Assembly: GCA_963725425.1 (NCBI GenBank)
Contig: CAVRYJ010000031.1
Coordinates: 1 to 64,000 of the forward strand
DNA from: Clostridium_I sp963725425
GTDB taxonomy: Bacteria > Bacillota > Clostridia > Clostridiales > Clostridiaceae
DNA length: 64,000 bases
Reading direction: 5' to 3'
The translations under genes and the position numbers were made by a program. The stretch's first letter is position 1; each line of letters starts with the position of its first letter. Below, one piece after another: positions 34,276 to 42,786 of this stretch. The notes below the pieces were generated by a model, which was given only the letters and a program-made list of their open reading frames with translations, had not been told where the DNA came from and made no database searches.

Positions 34276-35522
34276 TATCTAAGTGTTTCCTTATCCTTGG
34301 TTATTTTTCTCTCCACAAACTCTCTTTTATCAACGTCCCACTCTGTATCTGAAGCTTCTTCCTTTGTAACTTCATACATTTTAACAGTTAACCTAGCAAC
34401 TTCATTCCAAGTATATTTTTCTTTAACTAACTTCTCCGCATTTTTTTTCACATAACTTTGAAGCTCGTCATCCTTTAGCAGTTCAGTTACATTATCTGCA
34501 AGACTTTTAACGTCTCCGTTAATCATCTTCATACCAGTATATTTATGCTTAACTATTTCCCCAAGGCCTCCAGTATCTGATACTACCACAGGGCATCCAG
34601 CTGCCATAGCCTCAAGAGCTACTATTCCAAATGGTTCATAAAGGGATGGAAAAACTGCAACATTTGCCACCATGTACAATCTGTTTTTTTTATCTTCATC
34701 CATATACCCTGCAAAAACCATCTTATTTTCATATCCCATATCTTTAACTTTACGTTTTAATTCTTCAGTCATTGGTCCTTGCCCTGCTATAACAAATTTA
34801 ACCCTATTATATTTTTCCATAATTTGTGGTGCGGCATCAATCAATAATTGTATTCCCTTTTCAAAAACATGCCTTCCAATAAAAAATATTATTTTCTCAT
34901 CATCTTTAGCATACTGTCTTCTAAAAAATGAAAGGTTAACGTTAGCATTATATTGTTCAGTATTAACACCATTTGGAATAACCCAAATTTTTTCTTCCGA
35001 AACATTGAATGTACTAACAATTTGACTCTTCATATAATTACTGCAGGCAACAATCTTCCAAGATTCATAGCTTAAAAGCCATTCAGTTGATGATATATAT
35101 CTTTGCGTATCAGTTCTTATTCCATTATTTCTCCCTGCTTCTGTTGCATGTATTGTTGAAACCATTGGTACATTAAACGCCCACTTTATTGCTTTTGCTG
35201 AATATGCAGAGAGCCAATCATGAGCATGAATAATATCTATCCTACCTAATTTTCTTATAATCCTTACACATTCTTCAATCATAGAAAAATTAAGCTGCAT
35301 AATCCATTTACTAAAGTCTTCTGTTTCTATTCTATATGGAGTTACCCTATGGACACTAACTCCATTATCATCCTCTTCTACTGGTGCAGTTCCTTCTTCA
35401 CAAGTTATAATATGTACCTCATGTCCAAGTGAAGTCATCGCTTTACATAAATTGTACACATGATTAGATAATCCACCTACATTTCTAGGTGGATATTCCC
35501 AAGAAATCATTACTATCCTCAT
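34275..35522 (-). CDS. GT4-family glycosyltransferase
   Basis: About 415 residues from ATG 35522 (GGGGGA site); five extra codons upstream are possible. GT-B fold: MRIVMISWEYPPRNVGGLSN with the glycine-rich donor loop, DIIHAHDWLSAY, then the C-terminal donor domain with FIGRHVFEKGIQLLIDAAP, VFAGYMDEDKKNRLY and PSLYEPFGIVALEAMAAGCP, the E-x7-E region. It resembles archaeal/clostridial glycogen-synthase-like and alpha-glucosyl transferases. The acceptor is unknown. No linked polysaccharide operon. Confidence 0.85.
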   Translation of the reverse strand: MRIVMISWEYPPRNVGGLSNHVYNLCKAMTSLGHEVHIITCEEGTAPVEEDDNGVSVHRVTPYRIETEDFSKWIMQLNFSMIEECVRIIRKLGRIDIIHAHDWLSAYSAKAIKWAFNVPMVSTIHATEAGRNNGIRTDTQRYISSTEWLLSYESWKIVACSNYMKSQIVSTFNVSEEKIWVIPNGVNTEQYNANVNLSFFRRQYAKDDEKIIFFIGRHVFEKGIQLLIDAAPQIMEKYNRVKFVIAGQGPMTEELKRKVKDMGYENKMVFAGYMDEDKKNRLYMVANVAVFPSLYEPFGIVALEAMAAGCPVVVSDTGGLGEIVKHKYTGMKMINGDVKSLADNVTELLKDDELQSYVKKNAEKLVKEKYTWNEVARLTVKMYEVTKEEASDTEWDVDKREFVERKITKDKETLR

Positions 35523-35635
35523 TAAAAATTCCCCCATTTCAATGTTATAATAACAATGTTAAAACTCTGTTTATAATACTATGATATATCATATATAATT
35601 ACAAGTAAATTGTTTGTATTGTAATTATCGGGAAT

Positions 35636-36819
35636 TTAAATTAAACTTAATATTTCTGCATCTGTACTTGTTTCTTTTTCATAATCGATACCCTCATAAC
35701 CAAACCCAAATAATTTGAAAAAGTCCTCTCTGAATACATTTATGTTTGTAATTTCTTGTACATTTTCTGTTGTAACTTTATCCCATAATTCAGCGATTTC
35801 TTTCTGAACATCAGCTCTCATTTCCCTATCATCTATCCTTATCCTACCTTTATCATCTACAACAGTATTTCCAGAAGCAATTTCTGAATATAACCTATAT
35901 ATCTGCTGAACAGCCCCTTCATTCAAGTTTTTTTCCTTAAGAACCTTGTCTAGCAATGAAATATATAAGGGCACTACAGGTATTGCAGAGCTTGATTGGG
36001 TAACTAATGCCTCATTTATAGAAATATAAGCATTTCCTCCAATTTGAGTAAGTTTTGTGTTTATCTGAGAAACCGTTTTTTCAAGATCTTCTTTTGCCTT
36101 ACCAATAGTTCCATTTCTATAGATTGGATATGTAATTTTCGGTCCAATATAAGAATATGCTATAACATTCGCTCCATTTTCAAGAACTTCTGCCTCTAAG
36201 AGCGCATCTGTCCACATTTCTAAGTCTTCACCACCCATTACATTGATAGTTTGCTCAATTTCCTTCTCACTTGCAGGTTCAATTTCAACATCAGACACTT
36301 CAAAAGTATGAAAATTCACTGACTTATTATTAAATGATTTTCCTATTGGTTTTAGTGCTGAAAAAGATGTTTCTCCGGTTATTGGATGTTTTCTACGTGG
36401 AGATGCAATACTATAAATAACTAGATCAATTTTCCCTAGATCATTTTTTATTAGTTCAATAGTCTTTTCCTTTATGTCCTCTGAGAACGCGTCACCATTT
36501 ATTGTCTTTGCATAGTGACCTTCCGCCAGTGCTCTCTCTTCAAAAGCTACTGTGTTATACCATCCTGCAGATGCAGTTCTATTTTCTGTTCCATGCTTTT
36601 CAAATACTACACCTATTGTGCTAGCATCCCAGCCAAAAGTTGATACTATTCTTGAGGATAGACCATAGCCTGTAGATCCTCCTATTATAAGTACTCTTTT
36701 AAATTTATTATTTATCTTATCTTTTTTGCATAATCAATCTGCGTATCCACATTTTTTTTACACCCTTCTGGATGAGCTGTTACACAGATGAAGTCCCTAA
36801 ATTTCGGTTTAATTATCAT
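35636..36819 (-). pseudogene. fabV: Trans-2-enoyl-CoA reductase (FabV/Ter), two frameshifts
   Basis: NADH-dependent reductase that turns crotonyl/enoyl-CoA to acyl-CoA in butyrate or fatty-acid metabolism. The start ATG 36819 has GAGGTG; MIIKPKFRDFICVTAHPEGC is normal. One A is missing near 36723 (before KINNKFKRVLIIGGSTGYGL), and one T is extra near 36419 (in DLVIYSIASPRRKHP). The last 227 residues are intact (NFHTFEVSDVEIEPASEKE to the end). Full length would be about 395, as in the family. Both changes are in homopolymers, so decay and sequencing error are equally possible. Confidence 0.85.
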
Positions 36820-36915
36820 TACTTGTCACCTCTTAATTTAATATAAAAAGGCTTAAAGACTAAAATACGCTAGTATTCTTAGCCTTTAAGCACATAGACC
36901 ATTACCTTGATATTA

Positions 36916-37848
36916 TTATTTTTTTAACATTTCTCCTATAGCAGCTATACTACCAAATGAAGAAAGTGATTCGTTGGGAAGTATTAACTTGTTAGCAGGA
37001 TTCTTAGCCATTTCCTTTAATGCTTCAATCTGTTTTAATGCTATTACAGTTTCATTAGTTCCAGATTCTATAATTGCTGTATTTACCTTTGAAATAGCGC
37101 CAGCCTCAGCAATTGCTATTACTTCTATGGCTCTTGCTTTACCTTCTGCCTCAAGCAATTGTGATTCCTTTAAGCCCTCAGCTCTTCTTATATTAGCTTG
37201 TTTATCAGCTTCTGCTGAAAGTATCTTAGCCTGTTTTTCACCTTCTGCCTTTGTAATAGAACTTTGTCTATCTCCTTCTGCCTGAAGTATTTTGGCTCTC
37301 TTTTCTCTTTCAGCTTTCATCTGAGTTTCCATGCTAATTCTAATGTCTTCAGGGGGCATTATATTTTTAATTTCTACTGATATAATTTCTATTCCAAAAG
37401 TTGATGTAATAGCTTCAACATTCTTTAAAATCTCTATGTTTATTTCATGTCGTTTTGAAAGAATTTCATCTAGTGTCATTGAACCAACAGTGTTACGCAT
37501 TTGAATAGTTGCGGTATAAATAATACCAGCTCTAAAACTTTCAATGTTGTAAACTGCATCTCTGGCATTTTTTACCACATATGAACAAACATTGTCTATA
37601 GTAATCTTAACGTTGTCTAGTGTTATAACAGCTTGAGGTTCAATGTCAATATAAGTTATTTTCATTGAAATTCTCTTCCTTACAAATTCTATAATTGGAA
37701 CAACAATATGCCAGCCTGGTTCAAGTGTTCTGTTGTATTCACCAAACCTTTCTACTACAACTAAATAACCTGTACTAACTACTCTAATACTTGAAACTAA
37801 AATCAATAAAATAATAACCGCTATAACTAGTATTATAATAAGCATCAT
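36916..37848 (-). CDS. SPFH/stomatin-prohibitin family membrane protein
   Basis: About 310 residues. One N-terminal membrane helix (LIIILVIAVIILLILVSS) and the SPFH domain: GYLVVVERFGEYNRTLEPGW, IDIEPQAVITLDNVKITID, AVYNIESFRAGIIYTATIQM. Then a long Ala/Glu coiled coil with repeated KAEGEKQAKILSAEADKQAN. QmcA/HflK-like proteins organise membrane microdomains and oligomerise into cages. Here no NfeD-type protease partner is adjacent. ATG 37848 is preferred because of AGGAG 8 bases before it. Confidence 0.85.
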   Translation of the reverse strand: MMLIIILVIAVIILLILVSSIRVVSTGYLVVVERFGEYNRTLEPGWHIVVPIIEFVRKRISMKITYIDIEPQAVITLDNVKITIDNVCSYVVKNARDAVYNIESFRAGIIYTATIQMRNTVGSMTLDEILSKRHEINIEILKNVEAITSTFGIEIISVEIKNIMPPEDIRISMETQMKAEREKRAKILQAEGDRQSSITKAEGEKQAKILSAEADKQANIRRAEGLKESQLLEAEGKARAIEVIAIAEAGAISKVNTAIIESGTNETVIALKQIEALKEMAKNPANKLILPNESLSSFGSIAAIGEMLKK

Positions 37849-38019
37849 AAACATCACTCCTATTTTTATATTTTTTCTATCTCTATTTTATCATAGTTTT
37901 TCCTATTTTTATCTATTAGTTTAAACATTATTATTTATATTTTCGCTAAATATGTCTTTTTATGCATCTGTAATTTCATGTTGAATATAAGTAGCACTTT
38001 ATGCTAATCTATTAGTTAT

Positions 38020-38250
38020 AAACAGAGTTCTTTGTTTCAGTTGGAGTTTTTAGGCAGTAGGTCATCCATCTGAAACTTAGAACTCGTTATCCAGGGACGA
38101 AGCAGCCGTTATACTCTAAAGAGAAAGCGATTCACATCAAATCAAAGATTTGAGTTCTGATGGAACCACAAAGTGATTCACACCAAGCAAAGCTTGGGTT
38201 CTCTACTTTTGTGTTTTTTCCACTTAGCAGAATATGGGAGATAACGAATG
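38020..38250 (+). ncRNA. Probable structured RNA upstream of nadE
   Basis: A long interrupted hairpin pairs GAGTTCT-tt-GTTTCAG-t-TGGA (38025-38045) with TCCA-t-CTGAAAC-tt-AGAACTC (38065-38085). TCGTTATC (38084-38091) can pair with GATAACGA (38240-38247) to close a domain. Inside are two similar modules: GATTCACA, a stem with AAA loop (TCAAATC/GATTTGA at 38137-38153; CCAAGC/GCTTGG at 38183-38197), then GTTCT. There is no open frame. It could be a leader of nadE or an independent RNA; I cannot match it to a named class. Confidence 0.5.
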
Positions 38251-38292
38251 GTAGGCATCGGATAAATACAATATAAAACTGGAGTGAAGAAA

Positions 38293-40215
38293 ATGATAGA
38301 TTCTTTCATAAAAGTATCTGCAGCATGTCCAAAAACCAAAGTTGCAGATATTAATTTTAATTTAGATAACATAAAGGAATGCGTTGATAAAGCCTTAAAC
38401 CAAAACTCAAAGCTTGTAATTTTCCCTGAGCTATGTATAACTTCCTACACATGTGCTGATCTATTTTCTCAGGAAATTTTAATTAGTAAATCTTATGATG
38501 CCATAAAGTCTCTTTGCTCTTTTTCAGAAAAAAAAGACATACTTATATGCATCGGTGCCCCTTTGTTAAATGATTACAACTTATACAATTGCGCCTTTGT
38601 AATATTTAAAGGCACAATATTAGGTATAGTCCCTAAAAGTTATTTACCTAATTACAGCGAGTTTTATGAAAAAAGGTGGTTTACTGAAGGTCTTGGCATA
38701 AAAGACAAAACCATAAGTCTTTCTTTCCAGAGAGATATCCCATTTGGAACGGATTTGATTTTTCAAGCCGATAAGTTAAAACTGGGAATAGAAATATGTG
38801 AAGACCTTTGGGTTACAATACCTCCAAGTTCTTATCTAAGCCTATCCGGTGCAAATGTACTAGGTAATCTTTCAGCATCAAATGAAATTGTAAGTAAAGC
38901 TGATTACAGACGAGGTCTTGTTGCTGGACAGAGTGGCCGTTGCATAGCCTCTTACGTATACTCATCTTGTGGCATTGGTGAATCTTCCACAGACCTAGTT
39001 TTTAGTGGTCATCTTTTAATTGGAGACAATGGTTCCATAATCAATGAAAATGAGAGATTTCAAAGAGATAATCAAGTTATTACTTCAATAATAGATTTAG
39101 ATAGGTTAGGTATGGAACGTTCAAAAAATATAAGCTTTAGGGACAGCATGAATTTTTTCCCTTATGAAGTAAAAACTATCCAGTTTAAATACGATAATAT
39201 GGACATTGGAATTTTTAACAAGACTATTGGTAAACATCCTTTTGTTCCTTCTGATAAAAAAGAGAGAGATTTTAGGTGCAAAGAAATATTTGATATTCAA
39301 TCATCCGCACTAGCTAAACGCCTAGAACATACTGGTGTAAAGAAAGCTGTTATAGGTATATCTGGTGGACTAGATTCAACTTTAGCTCTACTTGTAATAG
39401 TAAAAACCTTTGATCTTTTAAAAATATCCAGAAAAAACATTATAGCTATTACTATGCCTGGTTTTGGAACTACAGATAGAACTTATAATAATGCCATTAA
39501 CCTTTGTAAAAACTTAAATACTGATTTTAGAGAAATTAACATAGTTGCTGCCTGTTTGCAACATTTCAAAGATATTTCCCACCCCGTAGAAAAACATGAT
39601 GTAACCTATGAAAATGTTCAGGCAAGAGAAAGGACTCAAATACTTATGGATATAGCCAACAAGGAAGGAGGTCTAGTTATTGGTACTGGTGATCTATCAG
39701 AGCTAGCTTTAGGCTGGTGTACATATAATGGTGATCATATGTCTATGTATTCAGTAAATTGCTCAGTGCCAAAAACTCTGGTTAAATTTTTAGTTAATTA
39801 TGTAGCCGATAAGGAATCGGACAAAAATACTTCCGACCTTTTAATCGATATATTAGATACACCGATTAGCCCAGAGCTTTTACCAAAGACTAGTGAAGGC
39901 AATATATCTCAAAAAACCGAAGACTTAATTGGACCTTATGAGCTCCATGATTTCTTTCTTTATTACTTTGTACGCCAAGGTGCAACGCCAGAAAAAATAC
40001 TTTATCTTGCAAGTATTGCTTTTAAATCTATATACGATGATGAAACCATAGAAAAATGGCTTAAAAAATTCATAACAAGATTTTTTAATCAGCAATTTAA
40101 GCGTTCTGCAATTCCTGATGGCCCAAAGGTAGGAACAGTTAGTCTTTCCCCAAGAGGTGACTGGAGAATGCCTTCCGACGCTTCGTATAATTTATGGCTT
40201 GATATTTTCAAATAA
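38293..40215 (+). CDS. nadE: Glutamine-dependent NAD+ synthetase
   Basis: About 640 residues: the two-domain NadE that uses glutamine. The N-terminal nitrilase-type amidase has Glu in VIFPELCITSY, Lys in VPKSYLPNYSEFYEKRWF and Cys in LGIEICEDLW. The C-terminal synthetase has the ATP-pyrophosphatase loop GISGGLDSTLALLV and TGDLSELALGWCTYNGDH. It amidates deamido-NAD to NAD, the last step of NAD synthesis. ATG 38293 has GGAGTG; the GTG at 38284 is less likely. It is monocistronic and ends at a bidirectional terminator. Confidence 0.95.
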   Translation: MIDSFIKVSAACPKTKVADINFNLDNIKECVDKALNQNSKLVIFPELCITSYTCADLFSQEILISKSYDAIKSLCSFSEKKDILICIGAPLLNDYNLYNCAFVIFKGTILGIVPKSYLPNYSEFYEKRWFTEGLGIKDKTISLSFQRDIPFGTDLIFQADKLKLGIEICEDLWVTIPPSSYLSLSGANVLGNLSASNEIVSKADYRRGLVAGQSGRCIASYVYSSCGIGESSTDLVFSGHLLIGDNGSIINENERFQRDNQVITSIIDLDRLGMERSKNISFRDSMNFFPYEVKTIQFKYDNMDIGIFNKTIGKHPFVPSDKKERDFRCKEIFDIQSSALAKRLEHTGVKKAVIGISGGLDSTLALLVIVKTFDLLKISRKNIIAITMPGFGTTDRTYNNAINLCKNLNTDFREINIVAACLQHFKDISHPVEKHDVTYENVQARERTQILMDIANKEGGLVIGTGDLSELALGWCTYNGDHMSMYSVNCSVPKTLVKFLVNYVADKESDKNTSDLLIDILDTPISPELLPKTSEGNISQKTEDLIGPYELHDFFLYYFVRQGATPEKILYLASIAFKSIYDDETIEKWLKKFITRFFNQQFKRSAIPDGPKVGTVSLSPRGDWRMPSDASYNLWLDIFK

Positions 40216-40244
40216 ACAGATTATCTAATTTTATAAAGATATAA

Positions 40245-40286
40245 AAAAACATTCCCTATAGGCTATCCCTATGGAGAATGTTTTTT
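40245..40286. terminator. Bidirectional terminator between nadE and the YaaR gene
   Basis: ACATTCCCTATAGG and CCCTATGGAGAATGT form an imperfect stem flanked by A- and T-runs, between two convergent genes. Confidence 0.8.
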
Positions 40287-40707
40287 ACTTATATATATCA
40301 ACTATTAAACCTGAAATTTCATCTATAGTAGATGCTACATTTAATTTTTCTTTTTCTTCACTTAGAAGCATTCTTGTAAGATCTTCTAGCTTACTATCAA
40401 TTACATCCACTGTGATAAAATACTGTGTTTGCCAAAAGCTAATGTCTTTCTTAATAGAATACATATGGCTAAGTACAGAAGTAAGGTATTCTTTTATCAT
40501 ACTCTTATATGCCTTTACGTCTACATAACACTTGGTAATAGAAAGCCTATTTCCCTTCTTTTTAATCTTATCATGCATTTCTTTTAGTTGCTCTTCTGAT
40601 TTATGTTCCCTAGCAAAATTAAAACTTTGTGAAAAATCCTTTTTCATTGCAGTTTGTTTTTTTTCCATAGTTACTGGTGAACTGCTTTTAAGCCTTGATA
40701 TCTCCAT
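40285..40707 (-). CDS. YaaR family protein (DUF327)
   Basis: 140 residues from ATG 40707 (AGGTG site). The family pattern is visible in the middle: LSITKCYVDVKAYKSMIKEY and LTSVLSHMYSIKKDISFWQ. YaaR-like proteins are small cytoplasmic helical proteins common in Bacilli and Clostridia, of unproven function. In many genomes the gene sits near holB. Here it follows the GAF-type reductase gene. Confidence 0.75.
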   Translation of the reverse strand: MEISRLKSSSPVTMEKKQTAMKKDFSQSFNFAREHKSEEQLKEMHDKIKKKGNRLSITKCYVDVKAYKSMIKEYLTSVLSHMYSIKKDISFWQTQYFITVDVIDSKLEDLTRMLLSEEKEKLNVASTIDEISGLIVDIYK

Positions 40708-40724
40708 AAACCTCACCTCTCAAA

Positions 40725-41210
40725 TTAATTCCAACCACACTCTAGTAATATTTCAACAAATTTTTTAAAGTATTCTTCTTCAAGTTCCCCAAATCTCCCC
40801 ACAGTAAGGCTATCTATGTCAAGTACTCCAACTAACTTTTCCTCAATTACAATTGGCACAACAATCTCAGAGTTACTGGCACCATCACAAGCAATATGTC
40901 CCTTAAATTCATGTACATTATCAATTCTCATGATTTTTTTAGTAGCCGCCGCAGTTCCGCATACTCCTTGCCCAATTTTAATTCTATTACACGCTGGCAA
41001 TCCTTGAAATGGTCCAAGTAGTAATTCCTTGTCAACCATTAAATAAAACCCCGCCCAATTTATATCGTAAACCATAGCCTTTACTATAGCAGAAGCGTTG
41101 CTTAAATTAGTTATTATATTCTTTTCATCACTTATCTGGCCCTTTAGCATCAATAACATTGTATCATAATTATCTTTTATATTATCGGTTCTAAAAATAT
41201 TTTCATCCAT
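40725..41210 (-). CDS. msrC: Free methionine-(R)-sulfoxide reductase (GAF type)
   Basis: 161 residues from ATG 41210. A GAF domain with the three conserved Cys region of fRMsr: GPFQGLPACNRIKIGQGVCG, then GHIACDGASNSEIVVPIVIE. WAGFYLM and LVGVLDIDS are also typical. It reduces free methionine-R-sulfoxide with thioredoxin as donor, in the cytoplasm. It starts upstream of the YaaR gene on the same strand, 17 bases apart. Confidence 0.85.
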   Translation of the reverse strand: MDENIFRTDNIKDNYDTMLLMLKGQISDEKNIITNLSNASAIVKAMVYDINWAGFYLMVDKELLLGPFQGLPACNRIKIGQGVCGTAAATKKIMRIDNVHEFKGHIACDGASNSEIVVPIVIEEKLVGVLDIDSLTVGRFGELEEEYFKKFVEILLECGWN

Positions 41211-41343
41211 AACTATTACCTCACAATAAATATCATTCAATTTAATCTCTTTAAGGAATATATTATCACATATACATATATTTGAATAGTATTAAAATAT
41301 TGATTCACATCATATTTTATCTATTAATAAGTTACCTAAATTA

Positions 41344-41392
41344 AAGAAGAGCCATCTCAAAATGATTTCACTCATTTGAAATAGCTCTTCCT
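41344..41392. terminator. Terminator after the BFD-like gene
   Basis: AAGAAGAGCCATCTCAAAAT pairs with the region ending in ATAGCTCTTCCTT. Leftward, it follows the BFD-like stop at 41430. Confidence 0.7.
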
Positions 41393-41429
41393 TAGTCACC
41401 TTCAAAAAAATACTAGTCAGTGCTCTGGT

Positions 41430-41633
41430 TTATTTTGCTAACAAGTCTTGTATCTTTGGTGTGCATCTTCTGCCTCCGCATCCACCTGATCCTGCTCCGG
41501 TTATTTTTTGCACCTCTTCCAGTGTTCTAGCACCACCACTGATTGCCGCTTTAATTTTAGCTCTAGATATGCTTTTACAAATACAAACCTTAGTTAATTT
41601 ATCCATAACATCTTTGCTTGCGTTATTCTCCAT
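41430..41633 (-). CDS. BFD-like [2Fe-2S]-binding protein
   Basis: 67 residues. CICKSISRAKIKAAISGGA and TGAGSGGCGGRRCTPKIQ give the four Cys of the bacterioferritin-associated-ferredoxin-like fold. Stand-alone BFD proteins bind a [2Fe-2S] cluster and act as small electron carriers or cluster chaperones. It is downstream of the Rrf2-type regulator, which probably senses Fe-S status. Confidence 0.8.
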   Translation of the reverse strand: MENNASKDVMDKLTKVCICKSISRAKIKAAISGGARTLEEVQKITGAGSGGCGGRRCTPKIQDLLAK

Positions 41634-41663
41634 TTGTCACCACCTCACATTTCTTTTCGAAAT

Positions 41664-41921
41664 TTATATATTTAGTGCTCTTCGTCTTTCCTCCATTATT
41701 GCTTCAAGTTTATCTGCTGCCTTGACCACATCACCTTCGATTATAAGTTTTCCTCCAGTAATATTAACTAGATCTTCCGTAAGTGTTTTTGTAACAACTT
41801 CACTACCATCAATCGCTTCTCTAATCTTTGGCTTTCCTAGCATAACATCATTTAATAAATTTGTAAGCATAAGTCCATAAATTTCTGTTGAAACGCCAAG
41901 ATTTAATGCATTCATAAGCAT
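41664..41921 (-). CDS. Hypothetical protein, 5' end probably damaged (85 aa)
   Basis: The frame reads MLMNALNLGVSTEIYGLMLT and ends EAIMEERRRALNI. It is open further upstream for about 16 codons (TSTNLSSDPID) but then meets a TAA with no ATG. AAGGAGGGG at 41985-41993 is 50 or more bases away, so a start and a few codons were probably lost to a small indel near 41960. It lies between the BFD-like gene and the Rrf2-type regulator. No family assigned. Confidence 0.45.
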   Translation of the reverse strand: MLMNALNLGVSTEIYGLMLTNLLNDVMLGKPKIREAIDGSEVVTKTLTEDLVNITGGKLIIEGDVVKAADKLEAIMEERRRALNI

Positions 41922-42055
41922 ATCTATTGGATCACTGCTTAGGTTTGTAGAGGTCTTAACTATAGATTAAGAACTTCTGACTTTGCCCCTCCTTGAAGTA
42001 TTCCTCCTCAAAAACTTTTACACTATATTGAATTAGTGCAGTTTTATACAATGCC

Positions 42056-42469
42056 TTACCACTTTCCATGCTTAAGGTCCTCAAAATTTATGTTTTCAAG
42101 CTCATTAATCATTTTGGACTGCACATTATGTAGTGCCATATGAATTGCACAATTGTCTCCCTTGCCCGCTGAACAGGTTTCTTTATCATAAAGACATCTG
42201 TTTATCCATATGGGTCCCTCTATAACTTCTATAATCATTCTTAAATTTATTTCTATTGGAGTTTTTTCAAGGGAATAACCTCCATTGACACCTCTATATG
42301 ATTTTATAATTCCACTTTGAGTTAACTTTCTTAAAATTTTAAGTAGAAACCTTGTAGGTATGATTCCAAGTTCACTTATTGTATTTGCGGCTAAAATCTC
42401 CTGCTCAGGATTTTTTGCCATAATTAATACTGCTCTTATTGCATAATCACTTTCTTGAGTAATATTCAT
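42056..42469 (-). CDS. Rrf2-family regulator (IscR-like)
   Basis: 137 residues. Winged helix at the N-terminus (MNITQESDYAIRAVLIMAKN, ILAANTISELGIIPTRFLLK) with GVNGGYSLEKTP of the family. Three Cys in CLYDKETCSAGKGDNC are in the positions that bind a [2Fe-2S] cluster in IscR. It likely controls the BFD-like and neighbouring genes, or Fe-S/redox genes elsewhere. GGCGGG precedes the ATG. Confidence 0.85.
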   Translation of the reverse strand: MNITQESDYAIRAVLIMAKNPEQEILAANTISELGIIPTRFLLKILRKLTQSGIIKSYRGVNGGYSLEKTPIEINLRMIIEVIEGPIWINRCLYDKETCSAGKGDNCAIHMALHNVQSKMINELENINFEDLKHGKW

Positions 42470-42695
42470 TTTATCCCGCCTATATAGAATACTATACCTT
42501 TTCAGTACACTTTTATATTATATATATTTTTTTTATTTGTCAATACATGTAGTGAATATATAGTCCTTTTGCATCAATATTAATTATAAGTGAAATTGTC
42601 AAGAAAAAAATTTCTTGTATAGAGGTATACCGCCAATTTAAGTATATTTTTTAATCTCAGCGTATTATTCCGCTATATTTATGGTATTATGGAAT

Positions 42696-42770
42696 TTGAA
42701 TTTTATAAATGTACATAGTATAATCCCATATGTAGTGTATGTAGTTATTGCTTGCACTACATATGGGATT
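42696..42770 (+). promoter_or_regulatory. nrdJ promoter with inverted operator-like boxes
   Basis: TTGAAT (42696-42701), 17-bp spacer, TATAAT (42719-42724): a near-ideal sigma-A promoter. It is overlapped and followed by perfect inverted 16-mers AATCCCATATGTAGTG (42722-42737) and CACTACATATGGGATT (42755-42770), about 33 bp centre to centre. CACTACATAT resembles one side of the NrdR box (ACACwAtATaTwGTGT). Repression by NrdR is the leading guess; a protective mRNA hairpin is possible. Confidence 0.55.
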
Positions 42771-42786
42771 TGTAAGGAGGAAATAA

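Noticed and set aside
41664..41921. Hydroxylamine reductase or CO dehydrogenase fragment
   Set aside because: The short helical sequence lacks the Cys motifs of these enzymes; the likeness was only impressionistic.
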